A stretch of DNA of 64,000 nucleotides from Chrysomallon squamiferum (GCA_012295275.1 CM022665.1:5127167-5191166), one strand, 5' to 3'; positions 39,804 to 53,509 are shown, counted from the stretch's first letter. The notes: generated from the sequence alone by a model not told the origin. Numbers and translations are program-made.

Positions 39804-40244
39804 ATTAATAATAATATGCAAACAAACTAGCTAAACTCGTCTCCATAACAAATAATAATAATAACAACAACAATAGAAATAAAACAACAATAGCAATAAC
39901 AAAATAAATTTAAAAAAAGCATTAATGATATAACAACAACAGTAACAATAATAATTCACCTAATTCATAATTTATTAAATAAAACGACAAGAAAGAAAGA
40001 AAAAAAAATACTTAAACAATGTTGCTACAGCTGCTCTTTCTATCCCTACCCCTGAACATCTTAAATTCTTATTAGCGATCATATCATATCTTTTATCAAG
40101 TATTTTCATCAAAGTAGGCTAGTCTAGAAAGTGATAATAACAGTTAAGATGTGTGCAGTACTTGTCAGCGTATTACAACAAAAAAAAAAAAAAAAAAAAA
40201 AAAAAAATTAAATACAATAATTTAACAGCACCGTATCACATTTT

Positions 40245-40495
40245 AATATGAACTCCTTTCAGTCATATATTTTTGCTCAGTAATGACAGTTGTGAGAGAA
40301 ATTTATACCCGGCCGTCACCATTCCGATCTACTCGTGAAATTAGCCGCAAGCCATCTTTTACATCAACTTTCCCATGGACAGGAAAACACATATTATCAA
40401 GATCTTTGATCCTGCAGCAGAGCAGGAAAACAGCCAATCAGAAGGCTGATTAAGCGCTCGATCACGCGCTCTGACCATTGGGCCATCTCCATTTC
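40245..40495 (-). mobile_element. Degenerate tRNA-derived SINE
   Basis: On the minus strand it begins gatggcccaatggtcagagc, an A-box-like TGGCCCAATGG. Further on come cctgtccatgggaaagt, gtaaaagatggcttgcggct and aatttctctcacaactgtca. The order matches a gastropod SINE body as I recall it, the same family as the fragment at 31275-31390. The B-box is badly degraded. Confidence 0.45.
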
Positions 40496-41194
40496 TCATT
40501 CGACAACGCAGAACCCGTGCGAGTATCGTTTGCGAAAAGTCATAATTTCAATGCATTTTCCTGGAAGACGTGTTGAGAGAAACAAACCCACTGACGTCAT
40601 CAGCCATAATTAGACAGAACCACCGACGTATTTAGTGAAGGTGCCTAGGAACCGTACGTCACACAGCAGACTCCCCGCTGCTCGTGCCAACCATTTCGTA
40701 ATTAGTTGTAAACAGATTATTGGACAGTTCTTAGACCGGCGAAGCATTACGGCATTGTCATGTCGCCGCGTGCACTTAAGTCACATGATTTGAGGTCACC
40801 GATTCTCGAGGCATCAATTAGCGAGGTGAAAATACACATGGGGGCCTGGAAGCAAAATAACAAGGGAAAAATGATTTTCCGATGTGGGTGATGATGATGA
40901 TGATGATGATGGTGTCGGAGAGGGTGATTATTATTATTATTATGATGATAATAATGACATTAATTTTTTTTTTTTTTTTTTTTTAATTATTTATTTATTT
41001 ATTTATTATTATCATTATTATTATTATTATTATTTTTTTTTTCGCTGTTATAGATTAATTTATTAAAGGAAGAGCTGGGATGTGGTAGATATAGCATGCT
41101 CCGTCCGCCTTAAAATATATTCCGTTCCAGCTGCATCATTCAGCAGATTTATCACTGTTATATACTGTCACGTGGGTATGAATGCATATCTGTC

Positions 41195-41290
41195 TGCCTG
41201 TATGTATGTATGTATGTGTATGTGTATGAATGTGTATGTATGTATGTGTGTGAATGTATGTATGTATGTATGTATGTATGTATGTGTGCG
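41195..41290. repeat. (GTAT)n tetranucleotide tract
   Basis: Interrupted GTAT/GTGT repeats, ending in eight or so clean GTAT units at about 41255-41286. Confidence 0.85.
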
Positions 41291-41753
41291 CATATATAGA
41301 TAGCAGAAACTCACATATAAACATACTGGCATAACACCGTTTCATAATACCAAATTAGTATTATCATAATTCACCTAACCGAATAAAAAAAGAATAAAAT
41401 AATTTTATACTATAATAATGAAAATATTATAATGAATGATCCACTGTTAGATTAATATGTTTATTTCAGTGACAAGCTTTCAGGTATAATTTTATTAATT
41501 CCTTCGATCACAAATATGATTTCCATTTATTATTATACATTATCGTCAGTATACCGCATCTTCACGGTCTCTCCCTTCCAACGAAATAATTCATTTTTAA
41601 AAATGCTAATTACGTACATGATCTAACATATGCAACTATATTAACGAATGAATACAGTAGAATGTTTATTCGTCAATCCTGACATTTTTTTATTTTTTTT
41701 TTTTTTTTTTTTTTATCTTTGGGCCTAGTTTTAAAACAAGATCATCTGTCTCA

Positions 41754-41788
<35 letters not shown>

Positions 41789-42449
41789 AACAACTGTGTA
41801 CCTAATAATTAATGAAAAATCGTAAAGAATCAAATTAAACAAGTACTAGAAGCTTAGCAGCTCAGCTTTAATCACAATGGCCTAACCTAGTAAAAAAAAA
41901 AAAAAAAAAAAAAAAATAATAATACTAAATTTTTGGTCAGAGAAAATACACCGAACCTTTTTTTTTTTAAATTTTTTACGTTATACTAGTACTGTATTTC
42001 AAATTATTTATTTTCTGAGGAATGGGATTTCTGCTTATTATTCAGATGCGTAGAATATCTCGGTGACATAGTATATGATATATGTGAAACGAAATATTAT
42101 GTATTCCCGTGCTGTCAACAATAACATCCATAAAGCATACACACACAAATAACAATAAATTACTTCAAGAGTGTTATTATTTACTTATTTATTAGTATTA
42201 AAACATTTATATATAGCTTTTACGATCACACATTACATGGGTCTGATCTCTCATAAAATAAAAATGTTGATAGATAATTATTTACTTCGTGAAAATAAAG
42301 ATAAACAAGTATAAGTGTTCTTTCATTTTTTTTTTTTTTTTTTTATTATTATTATTTTTTTTTTTCTGTTCTATGTGAAAAATGATCTCACGTTATCAGG
42401 GAAAATGTCAGATTCAGCAGATCCTCGAATTACTGTTGTAATTATAATT

Positions 42450-42705
42450 GGCATACTTCATTACTGACAGTGGTTGATGTCCGCTAACAAATATTATATT
42501 TTTGGCATACTTCATTACTGTCAGTGGTTGATATCCGCTAACAAATATTATATTTTTGGCATACTTCATTACTGACAGTGGTTGATGTCCACTAGCAAAT
42601 ATTATACAAACTAATGCACTTTACTATTGGCAGAAACTGTTCCCACAGACAAATATTAGAGCTTACTTTATTGTTAACAAAGATTTTTGTGTTCGATAAC
42701 AAATA
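42450..42705. repeat. Minisatellite, 54-base unit
   Basis: Three near-identical copies starting at 42450, 42504 and 42558 (ggcatacttcattactgaca ... aacaaatattatattttt), exactly 54 bases apart with one to three differences between the first two. Two further diverged copies follow to about 42705 (gcactttactattggcag..., ttactttattgttaacaa...). No coding frame is conserved. Confidence 0.85.
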
Positions 42706-43194
42706 CAAAAATAACGTCGGCGCACATATCGTGTATATCTATCTGTAAAAGCCTTTACTTCAGTACCACCACAGCTGCGCTTTAACAATATCACCAAAGG
42801 AGACTTAATTGCTAAAACGTAACATTCTCTGATAGCTGACGCAGCACTATTTATTTACAAACTTGCAGTAGGCTTCTGTGCTCCTCTTGGTTGTATGCCA
42901 GTGATTGTGCAATTTCGCAGAGAAAAGCAATACATTAGAATATAACGAGAGACGAAGTCTGAGTAATCGCAGTTTCAGTTCAAAAGTCTGTTTCGACCTA
43001 AATTCCTCTTTATAAATATTTTAAAAGTTTACCTCTAGGGCCATAGCAGCTTTTTATTAAAGCACTGGGAAAGGTCAGGTTTAAACATTAACTATGTATC
43101 GGCGACAGTATCTTTATTCTTTTAAACATATATGTTGGTGGGGTTTATTTTTGTGTGTGTGTGTTTTTTTTTTCTCGTTAGTTTCTCTTTTTAT

Positions 43195-43490
43195 TTACGT
43201 ATGTGTATGCATGCATATATCCGTATGTGTGTGTGTGTGTATGTATATGTTCGTGTATGTTTATGTATGCATGTATCCATGTATGTATGTGTGTGGGTCT
43301 GTCTGTGAATGTACTTATCTATGTATATATATATGTGTGTGTATATGCGCAAGCGTGTGTATGTATGCATGTATGTATGTATATATAATTGCTTATCTAT
43401 ATGTATATATGATGCATGCATATGTACGTATATATGTACACACACACCCACTCACACACATACATAGGGTTGTGTGTGTGTGTGTGTGTG
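43195..43490. repeat. (TATG)n/(TG)n compound tract
   Basis: About 300 bases of TATG, TGTG and CATG tetranucleotides. The 137-residue cysteine/tyrosine-rich frame here is a repeat artefact. Confidence 0.8.
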
Positions 43491-44040
43491 TGGCCATCAT
43501 TCTTTAAACAGTCCAGTCAAACAGTTCACTGACACACTTGTCATGTGAAAGATGACAAAGTCTCGACCACACAATAAATCATATAAAGCTTATCAGTGAC
43601 ATTATTGATGCTCGATGTCTATTTTTTAACCTGAAAGATTCAGCAAACAAATAAAATACAGCGAAGAGATTTTACGTCAGAAAACGGCTATTGATTTTTT
43701 TTTTTTTTTTTTTTTTTTTCTGTATCCATAATAGATATACGGTAATATGTAACATTAGTATCATAAGAGCAATATAGCTGGTATTAATTTGCAGACATTA
43801 GTCGTAGAATAGATCATTATTTCTTTCATGTCCACGCTAATGAAAGAACGGATACTTTTCTTCTCTTCCGAAACAGCATGAATCTAAACTGTAAATAAAG
43901 AACATCTCTGGAGATCATTTCTTCCTTGCAGGTTAATATATTTCCAATTCTGACGACTGCTCGATAACTAGTATATCAAAAGGCTGTTTCTTACTGCCTA
44001 TGGGAAGGTGCTCATTAACGATTCATTGCTGCTATATCTT

Positions 44041-44081
<41 letters not shown>

Positions 44082-44608
44082 ATACCAATAACAACAACAA
44101 CAAAAATAAAATAATAATAAATGCATTAAAAAATAAAAAATAAATGAAAAAGAGAAATGGGCTGGGTATCTAATAACTATTAACAATATAACATTATTAT
44201 AATAATAATAATAAAAAAATAAATAAATAAATAAATAAAAAAATATAAAAATAAAACATTTATGTTTTCTTTCTTAGAGATTACATTTTTCAAATTCGTT
44301 CAACTTGAAAACATTTTCGTACGTGATACAATGCTCGTTGTTGTATTTCTAACAGCAAAAATATGTCAGTGTAATTATTTTCTAAAGAAAAGTGGGTGTT
44401 TTCCCCACATATCATACATACACTGAAAAGAAAAGAACAGAAATAAAAAAGAAGAAAAATAGCCTGGCACAGTAGAAAGGGCAGTTTTATAAGTCGAATA
44501 AGACTTCACCTTTTATATTGCTAATGTTTTTTGTACAGCAGTGTGTATTTTGCTAAATCTTTTCAGTAACCAGTAAATGATGTTATATTCGTGTGTGTGT
44601 GTGTGTGT

Positions 44609-44692
<84 letters not shown>

Positions 44693-44702
44693 AGAGATAT
44701 TA

Positions 44703-44733
<31 letters not shown>

Positions 44734-44735
44734 AT
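44609..44735. repeat. (GA)n followed by (AAAT)n
   Basis: About 80 bases of GA preceded by (GT)n and followed after a short gap by (AAAT)n at about 44705-44733. Confidence 0.9.
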
Positions 44736-44796
44736 GTATTTAAAGCCTAACAACTGAAACCGTTTAACAAAATAATTCACATTTTACATTTCAAAT

Positions 44797-44935
44797 CGTG
44801 GACAGATTTGGGGTAGTGGTCAATACCCTAACGGTCATCCACCTACAAAATGATCGCGTGTTAGTAAAGCATGAATCCACAGAACATGGCACAGTTTCTC
44901 TCTTTCTTTCTTTCTTTCTTATCCCCCCCTCCTCT
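44797..44935 (+). mobile_element. Possible tRNA-derived SINE with (TTTC)n tail
   Basis: Begins gacagatttggggtagtggt, with A-box-like TGGGGTAGTGG. About 45 bases later comes a degraded B-box-like gatcgcgtgttagt, then a (TTTC)n tail at about 44898-44920. Head, boxes and tail are in SINE order, but the B-box is poor. Confidence 0.35.
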
Positions 44936-45621
44936 TTGTTTTCAAAGAGAATTCTTATCGAAACGCAAATGTCTCATCATTTGTTACGCTTGGCTGGCTT
45001 TTAACAGATTCACGCACGCTTGAAAGCATTATTTCATCTTAAAAACTTTTACTTCCCGAACGAATTAGAGCACAAAAGAAGCAAGCGTTTGTACGGGGGC
45101 TAAATAAGAGAATCCCTGCAGTGAAATAAATCAAAGAAAACCCGTTGGATGTTTTTGTGAAAAAGTGTGTCTCTCGGGATCTCAGATGAAGCAAGTTTCA
45201 TGTTTTTTTGTGTGTGTGGGTTTTTTTTTGTTTGCTAAATCGCACAGACATTCCACGCATATATTCGTATTGATGTGTACTCGTGTTATGAAGAAATAAA
45301 CACAGATTTACCCACTTACAGAGTTCATTAGCTGGAACCACAGAACTGCATCATGCAGTATTAAAACAGCTTATTTTGAATAATAATAATAATAATAATA
45401 ATAAAAAGAAATGTCACATTTTAATATTAACGGTTATCACGTGTATTTCTGGTGCTTATGTTCGAAATAGAAAAGCAATTTCTTAGACTACTGTAAGTAA
45501 CATAATAAGGATTAACAACAGAATATAAGTCAGATACGCCTCATTTAGGAATGATATATCAGTTGTTTCAGTATTGGTTGGAATGGGAAACAAACCAGGC
45601 GTGAGCATTTGAATGATTGCC

Positions 45622-45663
<42 letters not shown>

Positions 45664-45920
45664 TTATGTAATAACATTAGATGAACTGAAAAGCATGAAT
45701 AGTTACATTTAACACACACACATTAAATTACTAGTACGTTTATATATAAAGATTGTGTTTTTTAATATATTCAAATTTACTCATTTATCTATAACGATAT
45801 GCCATCGAGTTTAAAATTAAAATTGTCGATTATTTCAAAAGATAAATTAATTATAATCATGTGAAAAAAAAAAAAAAGAAAAGAAAGAAAACCCGCTAGA
45901 AACCGTGACCCAGTCATTTG

Positions 45921-45953
<33 letters not shown>

Positions 45954-46207
45954 AAACAACAAAAACCCCCACAAAAATTTGAAAAAAAGAGGAAATTAAA
46001 ACGGTATAATGTTCGAACGTATTTTCAACCATGCTCTAATTTCGTTGAGCGGTCGCTGTTCACTTATGCCGCTTGTGACAAACACAAAAGAGGCGATTTG
46101 AATATCTGAGGTCGATGAACACCGGTGTCAGGTTTGCTGTTAAGCATATACATTGCATGAACCATTAAAACATTCTAACAAAGAATAATAACCTGCTTAA
46201 TCGTGCA

Positions 46208-46244
<37 letters not shown>

Positions 46245-46687
46245 ATATTTTTTATCTTAAATAGTAGGCAAGTAACATGACCTGTATATGTTTTACACCA
46301 AGGATGAAGGTCAAGTTAACTTTCAGTCTTCAGTAACATATCCTTTGTTTCAACGGGTGTTTTTTTTTTTTTTTTTTTTTTTGGGGGGAGAGGGGTTATT
46401 ATTATTATTGTTGTTGTTGTTGTTGTTGTAGTTGTTATTGTTACTACAGCTATTTCAGATTTGCTTTAGTATTTTTGCTGTTGTGGTTATTGTTGTCATC
46501 ATTATTGATGTTATTTGTTTGTTTATTTATTTATTTTGTTTATTTCAGTTTTATTATAAATGCTGCTGTTTTGGTGTAGTAGTTGTTGACATCGTGACCG
46601 CCATCGTTTCAAAAGCTGAATTTAATAAACAACTGTATCTATCAAAGTTTTTCAGACATCTTATTAAATCTCTCCGATCGTTTATGC

Positions 46688-46718
<31 letters not shown>

Positions 46719-47131
46719 ACACACACACACACACACACATTCTATTTTTTATAGGGTGGTATGGAGAAAAAAACCCTCAACAACAACAAATTCCTGGGAC
46801 AGAGTAAAAAACGCTATTTTCTTCATAGGTGATGCAACAATAGTAGTTTTTTTTTCTCGGACCAGGTCCTTTAAGACTCGTGAAACTAAAACTGCTTAAT
46901 GACGCGGTCACGATGACACGTGAGATACTAGTTTAGTACAGGTCAGTACACGAGGTCCCAGTATCTGTGACAGTGACATTACTTTTTGCGCGAACTCCTT
47001 TAATTGACGACACAATTACATTTTTTTTTTTTTTTTATCTCAGGGATTATTTGAGTTATCGATTTGTACAAGAAGATCAAAACGCATCGTTTGGTTTCAA
47101 ATACCGATACTGGCTTATGATAGAAGTACAA

Positions 47132-47180
<49 letters not shown>

Positions 47181-47404
47181 TTTTAAATATTATTTTTAAT
47201 GCACCTAATGGTACGTAAAATATTGTTCATCGAAAAATAACAAAGTAAAAAATAATAAAAAAAAATAATGCCTAGTAGCTCAGTAGAAATTAGTACACGA
47301 TAGAAAAAAAAAACAAAATAAAAATAAATAATGAACAAAATCAAAAGATTCCGACGTCTGGTACATTTTCGGTAAGAAAGCATTTCAGATATGGGATCTT
47401 CGAC

Positions 47405-47800
47405 CTGAATACACTGAGCAGGATAGAATAAACAGAATATCATAGTATAAATTGAGCAACAGGATAGTACACATTGAGCAACATGGTATACATTGAGCAA
47501 TCAGGTTGTGTCCTTATAAGCAAATTCCGACGTGTACACAGAGAACATAGCAGATATGGGAGCAATGAAGTATTCACCGAGAAACGTAATAAATTGAGCA
47601 ACAGGACGCAATGCAATACCAGAAACACAGTATGCATTGAGTAGCAAGAGCATACATCGAGCAATACAATGTATATGGAGCAACAAATTGACACTCGGCC
47701 AAGCAATACAATGTATATGGAGCAACAAATTGACACTCGGCCAAAACGTAAAGACACACCTTATATAATGAACAGTACAGCATACACTGAGCACGTCTGC
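47405..47800. repeat. Irregular minisatellite with core attgagcaaca
   Basis: The core tAcAttgagcaaca recurs about ten times at irregular 20-40 base spacing between 47405 and 47800. A perfect 42-base duplication lies at 47661-47702 and 47703-47744 (starts gcaatacaatgtatatggag). No domain is recognised in either translation. Confidence 0.7.
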
Positions 47801-47989
47801 GTACATACATACATAAAACATACAAACATGCATGCATGCATGTATACTCACTTACATACAGAAAAATGTTCACGTGCATTCAAAAATTACATCAGAACTA
47901 TAGAAGCTGTGGAAATAGCTACTACAAACGAAAGAGAGAGAAGAAATGAAAGAAAGATTCAAAACATAATAATAATAATAATAATAATC

Positions 47990-48024
<35 letters not shown>

Positions 48025-48225
48025 TAATAAAAAAGGACAGAAAAAAAAAAAAAAGGTAAAAGAATAAAGTCAACCGCTTTTCCCAGCGCGTCTTTGAACG
48101 TTTGACACACAAATTACCTCTCTGACCGTTTCGCTCCTGTTCCAGTTAAAAACAGTTCACCCCTCTTACCCCGCTAAAGTACATCAAGGTAATAGTTTAA
48201 AAAAAAAAAAACACAACCCCCCCCT

Positions 48226-48261
<36 letters not shown>

Positions 48262-49325
48262 TCCTATCAACGTGCTGAAAAGAGACAGAAAAAAATTAGG
48301 TTAGTAGTTCTCCAACTGCATTGTTACACAACACAACCTGATACATCGATAGCAAACACCGAATTGAAGCTACACGCTAATAGTATCGGCAAACAGAACG
48401 GCCACATTATGCAAAATCTTTTAAATACGTGATTACGAATGTAAACAGTAACATGCAAATAAAGGCCTAGGATTAGTTTTAGTATGCATTTTCATACTTG
48501 TTGGGGGGGGGGGAGCGGAAACAAGAGGGTGCGCCCTATTTATTTGCCGACCCCTTTAGTTTTTATATTTTGTTTTTCTTTTTTTAACTTTCTAATGAAA
48601 TTATTATTATTATTATTATTATTTTTTTTTTTAAAACAAACAGTTAGAACCACGACAGTTAGAGTAGAATTCCCCCGTTTTCTGGAATCGTCCTTGGTGA
48701 TTTCATTAAATGTTTATGTAATTATTTGGAATACGGTGACAAGCTGGCCGCCATGCTCAGTTATTTTTTTTTTTTTTTTTTTTTTTGCTGATCTAACGTG
48801 TTTGGTTTTGTTTCTTAAATGTCTAATAAACATTTATTTCACACTGAAATTACACCCACCACCGGACTGACGGACTACACACCCTTCCTCAGCAAGGAGA
48901 GGATACGCCCTCGCGAATGCAACCACGACGGCGTGCCATCACGAAAAACGAAGTGCATGAGTTAAATGGAAAAAATATTCAAGCAGGCTGCATCGGCAGA
49001 ATCGCGAAGAGATTTTCGTTTTGCATAATCTGCACATTTATATACAAAAAAGCGTTTCGTTTGTAAACGATACGACAGGGGTCTGTGAATTAATGTACTA
49101 TTGCTATGTGTGCGGACGGCACAGATCCATACTTACGTCAGTTGTAAAACTGACATTAGAAACATATAAAGATAGTCCCAGATAACGGAATTGAAAACAG
49201 CTTTTGATCTTGATAGATATGAAAATATATTCGCCCAGGAAAATGAAATGAACTTCGTAATGCGTAAACGTACCTGTGTTTGAACTTAGCGAGATGAGAT
49301 TAAAAAAAAAAAGAAAGGTGTAAGG

Positions 49326-49369
<44 letters not shown>

Positions 49370-49621
49370 CACAAACATATAACAAACACACATATATATT
49401 ATATACGTACACAAACACAAACACAAACACACACACACAATTATATTATATACACACATATAACAAACACAAATACACACATTATACATACATACACATA
49501 TATGTAAAATACTGTATTTAATTTTAAAAAAGTAATAAAGAACAGATTTTAAATATATAAATCATTCTAATATTTTCATATTTAATAATAATAATAATAA
49601 TAATAATAATTATTATTATAA

Positions 49622-49652
<31 letters not shown>

Positions 49653-50466
49653 TTTGCTTTTTAAGTATAATTTTTTTTTTTGTGTGTGTGTGTGTGTGTG
49701 AAGATATAGCTGAAAAGTGCAGAAACCGACAAATAAAAATAAACAAATAAATATTCCTAGCCAAAAAACAACAAAAAAAAAAAACATCTTTCAGTAATAA
49801 TAATAATAATAATAATACAGAAAGAGTTAAATCGCCCAATAAAAGAAGAACACAAAATTCTAAAAGAATAAATCTTCCAATATCTTTTTTGACATTTTTA
49901 AAACTTGATTTATTATTATTATATATATATATATATATTATTTTTTTTTTGATTTTTTTTTTGTGAGGTGGTAAGCGGGGAATGCACTTTCTCCTTTAAT
50001 ACCAGAAACAGTCAACTTTTCACCTCGGTTCACGTTGAAAACGAGGTTATGTTGCTGCGGTCGTACGTGCCAGAAGTCGTGTGAGCAAAATTTCGCTTTA
50101 CAGAAGTCGCATTTTTGTTCACAAATGCACCGCGCTAACCCTAAATTATTATCCGTGCATATAATATTATTAGCTTCTTGCAAGGACGGAAGCTAATTTA
50201 TCTTCATGGAAACGTGAGTTCTGAAGTGATGTGAATAATAGTGGTAGAACAGTTTCTCAGAAGATAGGTTGTCATTCGCTCCCTTTGTCAAACAAAACAA
50301 GATCAGTTATTACTCTACAGACACAAAAATGTTGTAAGTGGTTAATACTGCATGGAGTTCACCTAGCATGTATTTATTTACGAAATACAAACGATGAAAA
50401 TAATTATAAGATGTATTTCTTTACTTTCGTTAACTCATATCATTATAGTTTTTCATTCAGTAGTTA

Positions 50467-50467
<1 letters not shown>

Positions 50468-50527
<60 letters not shown>

Positions 50528-50529
50528 AG

Positions 50530-50563
<34 letters not shown>

Positions 50564-50565
50564 AC
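50468..50565. repeat. (CT)n directly followed by (GA)n, self-complementary
   Basis: About 56 bases of CT pass through tctcag into about 40 bases of GA with one slip (gagaagaga). The two halves are reverse complements, so the tract can fold into a stem of roughly 35-40 pairs with almost no loop. Confidence 0.85.
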
Positions 50566-51333
50566 GCACACAAATATTGATTGTATGTGTATTTACTCGA
50601 AAATCCAGGTTACTCTAAAAATAGGGTGTTTTTATTTTTTTTATTATATTCTTTTTGGAATTTGTAGTTTATATAAATGAAAGACAGAAGTTCAATATTA
50701 ATTTAGGTTAGTTTTGTTTTGTTTTAAATGAAGAAATTAATATAAATGACAATCTAAATTCATTAAGTTTCATTAACTATTTTATTTTATTAACATATTT
50801 GTTTTCTTTTAAATGATAAAAGTATGGGGATAATAAATAAAACCGTTATATTACTTCATTTAACTAAAATATAACAATTACATTTGTTTCTAAAAATTAA
50901 GAATGTTTGAGAAAAATTATTAAGTAAAATAAAAATAAAACATTTATCTTCTAGAACTGATATTGATAATTATGACTTCTCTTTCCACGAATCTTCACAT
51001 CTAAATTGAATATATTATAATAGTTCAAATCACACCGGCATTATGTTTTATCGTATAAGAGATAAGATAATTCGAGTGTATTCTCGACTCTGAAGTACTT
51101 CGTAGATATTTCTTTTTCTTGTATTTGAAGTTTGCTCTCAACGCCTAAGATGAAAGTACTTCATCCATTGTGTTGTTATGCAAAGTTTCTTTTGTTTTTC
51201 TTTTAATACGTTTTTCTTGAAAATCAGTAATAAAAATAAAATAATAATAATAATAACTAGATGGAAAAGTGTTTATTTTAGAATAGTTAACAGTAGAATC
51301 TAATGCTGTCGTCGTCGTTGTCATCATCATCAT

Positions 51334-51437
51334 CAGAATCTATTTAAGACAAATGATCATCAGAATCTATTTGAGACAAATGATCATCAGAATCTATTTG
51401 AGACAAATGATCATCAGAATCTATTTAAGACAAATAA
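51334..51437. repeat. Minisatellite, 27-base unit, four copies
   Basis: cagaatctatttgagacaaa-tgatcat repeats at 51334, 51361, 51388 and 51415 with one base difference (ttaagac/ttgagac), preceded by (ATC)n. Confidence 0.9.
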
Positions 51438-52260
51438 TTTGAACTCGAGAAAAACGAAAACGGACTAATAATTAAAAAAAAACAAAACACCCCGAAAACA
51501 ACGACACAGAAATAAAGAAAATCGTCTGAGAATTTAAAAAAAAAAAAAAAAAAAAAAGGAAATCGAAAAACATTTTCATAATGAGAAAACATTTCAGCAG
51601 AGGAAATTTAAAAACTCACCAGGGAAATAGAGATTACATTTTGGTTTTCTATCGCCTTTTTCTATCTTTTAAAAAAAAAAAATCTTTGATGTTGTCAGCT
51701 GTTGTCATAACCATAACCGTATAACGAATACTTTGAAATAGCATTTAAAGATGACCACACTATAATCTTTCAATTAATTACAAATAATTAGTTTTATTCC
51801 TCTCTCTCTCTCTCTCTCTCTAGAACTGTGCTGATCTGGTGAAAGACATTTACAAAAAAAAAAAAAAAAAAAAAATTAAAATATAATATAATATAAATAA
51901 ATAAATAGAGAGAAAAAAAGAAGACATTATATTGGTCTCAGAGGAAGTTGGGTTTCTTGGAGCAATATATCTTCCGCATCTGACAATTCACAGATTTCAA
52001 AATGTGTGGATAGGGGTTTTCTTTTTTCATCTCTCAGCTTGAATTAATAATAACTATTTTTAGTAAGAGATGTAAAAATGTCAGTGCAAATCAGAGCAAA
52101 ACTCGTGTGAAAAATGCCTGACGTTGATATCAGTCAGTGCACTAATGTTTCGAGAACTTTTAGTCTAAATCCAAGAACAGTTTTTTTAAAACAAATCACA
52201 GAGATCGTTATGGCTGCTTCATGATTGCTGTTACCGTAATTCTAGAAGCATAAAATTAGC

Positions 52261-52560
52261 ATACGTATTAGTATTAATAGTGGTAACAGTTCTGTTGACA
52301 GTGGTAGTAGTTGTAATGGTTGTATTAATAGTGGTAATAGTGATAGTAGTTTTATTAATAATGGTAATAGTTATAATAGTTGTATTAATAGTGGTAATAG
52401 TGGTAGTAGTTTTGTTACTAATGGTAATAGTTATAACAGTTGTATTAATAGTGGTAATAGAGATATTAGTTTTATTCATAATGGAAATAATGTATTAGTT
52501 GTATCAATGGTGGTGATACTGATAGTAGTTGTATTAATAGTGATAACAGTTGTGGTAATA
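52261..52560. repeat. Minisatellite, 60-base unit
   Basis: Units starting tgtattaatagtggtaatag at 52321, 52381 and 52441 are exactly 60 bases apart; diverged units flank them. As the period is a multiple of three, both strands stay open, giving hydrophobic Ile/Val or Thr/Ile frames. The tract grades into (AGT)n sequence to about 52990. Confidence 0.85.
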
Positions 52561-52742
52561 ATAATAACTGAAGAAATAGCAGAGGGATAGATAACAGAAA
52601 TAGCTAAACAGTTCAGACAATAGCGGTAGTTGTAGCAGTAGTATTTGTAGTGGAGGTAATAGTAATAATGGTGGTGATAGTAGCAGTAGCTGCAGTATTA
52701 ATAATAGTAGTTGTAATAGTAATAGTATTACTTTTATTATTA

Positions 52743-52774
<32 letters not shown>

Positions 52775-53451
52775 GTAGTAGTAGTAGTAGTAGTAGCAGT
52801 GGTGGTGCTGATAGTAGCAGTACTGGTGAAAATGATACAAGAATGTATGACAACTGAAGAGTAATAGTACTAGTATAATACGTAAACGTCGCGACACATG
52901 ATGTTGAAACAAAAGCAGTAATGGCAGTGGGAGAAGTTCCAGTCATAGTAGTAGTCGTAGTAGTAGTAGCACTTGTAGCGATAATTGCTGGCACAGGCTG
53001 TGAATCCTTTATTCTAAATATTTGTAACCGGAAGCGTCTGAGAGCAGGATCTCAGTCTAAATACCAGTTCCATTTACACGTGATATGCAGCTTACAGAAA
53101 TAGGCTGCAGGATTTTATTACTTATTATTTTAATATTTTTATGCATAAAATAAAGTTTGTGTCTGCAAAACAGTTCGAAATCGGATGATTTTCGGATTTC
53201 GAAGCTTTTCGGAATTTCGGAATTTCGGATTAAGAATCGACAACATGTACATATAACATTGTTGTTTTATATAGTTGCAGAAGTTGTTATTAGAGGGCAA
53301 TAATATTGTATTTAAAAAAGAAAACAAAATAAAAAAAAGAAAAAAAGAAACAGCATATGTATATATATTTTTTTATTTTAAAATGGATCTAAAAAAAACA
53401 TTTTTCTAATTTACACACACAGACACACAATCACATTCATGGACCCATCTA

Positions 53452-53455
53452 AGGA

Positions 53456-53505
<50 letters not shown>
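53452..53505. repeat. (TA)n microsatellite
   Basis: About 45 bases of TA immediately left of the 53510-53639 hairpin. Confidence 0.9.
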
Positions 53506-53506
<1 letters not shown>

Positions 53507-53509
53507 CAC

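Noticed and set aside
42450-42705. CRISPR-like repeat array
   Set aside because: Copies are contiguous tandem repeats with no unique spacers, and the sequence is a eukaryotic nuclear genome.
43094-43507. 137-residue Cys/Tyr/Val-rich plus-strand open frame, superficially like a secreted Cys-rich peptide
   Set aside because: The Cys spacing follows the TGTATG repeat; the opposite strand is equally open (His/Thr/Tyr). There is no cleavage-site or gene context.
48820-48960. 42-codon plus-strand frame (SNKHLFHTEITPTTGLTDYT onward)
   Set aside because: Short, unrecognised, and without splice or promoter support.
49104-49290. Minus-strand stretch ending at two donor-like sites (gtacgt near 49272, gtaagt near 49132)
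   Set aside because: No matching acceptor or recognisable protein; judged likely chance.
49938-50183. Minus-strand frame with CEQKCDFCKAKFC, zinc-finger-like
   Set aside because: The Cys spacing is suggestive, but there are no splice sites, no clear finger pattern with ligand His, and the frame starts and ends in ordinary AT-rich sequence.
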